Origin: Bradyrhizobium commune | GTDB lineage: Bacteria; Pseudomonadota; Alphaproteobacteria; Rhizobiales; Xanthobacteraceae | Assembly: GCF_015624505.1 (NCBI RefSeq) | Contig: NZ_CP061379.1 | Span: 5,208,001-5,272,000, forward strand | Reading direction: 5' to 3' | DNA: 64,000 nucleotides | Program-made: the position numbers and the translations under genes | Notes under the pieces: model-generated | Told to the model about the DNA's origin: nothing | The model's database searches: none | The model's input: the letters and a program-made list of their open reading frames with translations, nothing else | Part shown: one piece after another, positions 62,867-64,000 of the stretch | How positions within the stretch are numbered: the first letter of the stretch is position 1 | Layout: each line of letters starts with the position of its first letter

Positions 62867-64000
62867 TCAGCGCTCCGCCAGCGCGATACGCGCGTTGTAC
62901 CAGTTCATGAAGAAGCTGATGCCGAGGCTGATGGTCAAGAACACCGCCATGATCAGCGCGATCGCCTCGATCGCCTGCCCGGTCTGGTTCAGCGTGGTGT
63001 TGGCGACCGAGACCACGTCCTGGTAGCCGATCGCGACCGCGAGCGATGAGTTCTTGGTGAGGTTGAGATACTGGCTCGTCATCGGCGGCACGATGACGCG
63101 CAGCGCCTGCGGCAAAATGATCTGCCGCAGCATGAAGCTGCGGCGCAAGCCGAGCGCGCTGGCGGCATCCCACTGACCGCGCGGCACCGACTGGATACCG
63201 CTACGCACGATCTCGGCAATGAAGGCGGAAGTGTAGGTCACAAGCGCGATCAGCAGCGCAAAATATTCCGGCGCCAGCGTCAACCCGCCGACGAAGTTGA
63301 AGCCGCGCAGCTCAGGCCACTCGATGGCCCAGGACACGCCAAGTCGCAACGACACCGCCGCCGGCAGCACGACAATGAGACCAAGCGCAAACGGCCAGGC
63401 CGGCCGCGGCTTGCCGTCGCGCATCTGCTGCCCGATCAGCCACTGCCGGATCACATAAAAGGCGGCCAGGCCCAGCACGGCGGCGCCGAGCACCCAGAGC
63501 TGCGGCGGCCCGATCGGGATCGCCGGCAGGATCAGGCCGCGATTGGAGAGGAAGACGCCCTCGACCGGCCGCCACGCCGCGCGCGCCGCCGGCAGCGCCT
63601 GCATCAGCACGTACCAGAACAGAAGCTGGAGCAGCAGCGGGATATCCCGCAGCACTTCGACATAGACGGCGGCGAGGCGCGACAAGAGCCAGTTGGCCGA
63701 CAGTCGCGAGATTCCGATCAGCGTGCCCAGGATAGTTGCGAGCACGATGCCGATCACTGCCACGCGCAGCGTGTTGGCGATGCCGACGACGAAAGCCCAG
63801 AGGTAGGTGTCTCTCGGATTGTACGCGAGCAGGCTGTCGGCGATTGGCATCCCGGCCTCGCGGCCGAGGAAGGCAAAGCCGGTGGTGATGCGCCGCGCTG
63901 ACAAATTGGTGACGGTGTTGGACCAGAGGAAGGCGATCACCGCGAGCGCAACCCCGACCACCAGCACCTGCCAAAACAGGCCCTTCAATCCGTTGCGCCC
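62867..64000 (-). CDS. aapQ: general L-amino acid ABC transporter permease, 5' end beyond the window
   Basis: About 378 residues of AapQ; the frame remains open to the last base and the family N-terminus (about 25 residues more) is missing, so the gene starts outside the window. Extra N-terminal membrane segments precede the permease domain, whose EAA-type loop reads ASALGLRRSFMLRQIILPQA. It forms the translocation channel with AapM for a broad range of L-amino acids. The binding protein gene aapJ is presumably further upstream. Confidence 0.9.
   Translation of the reverse strand, partial: GRNGLKGLFWQVLVVGVALAVIAFLWSNTVTNLSARRITTGFAFLGREAGMPIADSLLAYNPRDTYLWAFVVGIANTLRVAVIGIVLATILGTLIGISRLSANWLLSRLAAVYVEVLRDIPLLLQLLFWYVLMQALPAARAAWRPVEGVFLSNRGLILPAIPIGPPQLWVLGAAVLGLAAFYVIRQWLIGQQMRDGKPRPAWPFALGLIVVLPAAVSLRLGVSWAIEWPELRGFNFVGGLTLAPEYFALLIALVTYTSAFIAEIVRSGIQSVPRGQWDAASALGLRRSFMLRQIILPQALRVIVPPMTSQYLNLTKNSSLAVAIGYQDVVSVANTTLNQTGQAIEAIALIMAVFLTISLGISFFMNWYNARIALAER

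Overview
The window reads as a chromosomal segment of an alphaproteobacterium, most likely Bradyrhizobium or a close relative (Nitrobacteraceae). Grounds: uniformly high GC, dense metabolic genes, rhizobial AapQM and Liv-type ABC importers, and many intergenic palindromes of the kind I remember from Bradyrhizobium genomes. The genus call is an inference. I see no transposase, integrase, phage gene, tRNA, rRNA or CRISPR array. No gene-free stretch exceeds about 250 bases; most of the larger gaps are filled by palindromic repeats.

Layout. (1) 1-5932: a homoprotocatechuate (3,4-dihydroxyphenylacetate) meta-cleavage operon, hpaH(partial)-hpaF-hpaE-hpaD, then a fumarylacetoacetate-hydrolase-family gene and a thiamine-diphosphate enzyme. 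(2) 6059-7468: alkB and a second, putative nucleic-acid 2OG-Fe(II) oxygenase. (3) 7645-9673: DUF2848 and amidase genes, overlapping. (4) 9851-13555: DUF35 protein, Cys-less thiolase and SDR in one operon, then a Tat-exported SMP-30 lactonase-like protein. (5) 13627-18122: phosphoenolpyruvate carboxylase, a YccF protein and a rhomboid protease. (6) 18315-37745: a large acyl-CoA catabolism region with two acyl-CoA synthetases, three crotonases, two acyl-CoA dehydrogenases, SDRs, a kinase plus DUF6285 pair resembling LvaA-LvaB of levulinate catabolism, a Baeyer-Villiger monooxygenase, flavin reductase, GST, nitronate monooxygenase and a thiolase-like protein. (7) 37850-44158: an RND efflux pair and a chemoreceptor. 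(8) 44322-48100: the threonate/erythronate pathway ltnD-otnI-otnK with divergent otnC. (9) 48154-58075: a LysR gene flanked on one side by a DUF1445 hydro-lyase plus livKHMGF operon, and on the other by an amidohydrolase and two hydroxyacid dehydrogenases. (10) 58270-64000: tartrate/D-malate dehydrogenase divergent from an SDR, an amidase, and the aapM and aapQ permeases, the last cut by the window edge.

How it fits together. The window is a mosaic of small catabolic modules (aromatics, branched or oxidised acids, sugar acids, amides), each with its own enzymes and some with importers. The most interesting candidate is the kinase/DUF6285/acyl-CoA dehydrogenase set at 26-31 kb. By homology with lvaABC and mammalian ACAD10/11 it may phosphorylate and then eliminate the 4-hydroxyl of 4-hydroxyacyl-CoAs. 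A Baeyer-Villiger monooxygenase and a lactonase-like protein lie in the same region.
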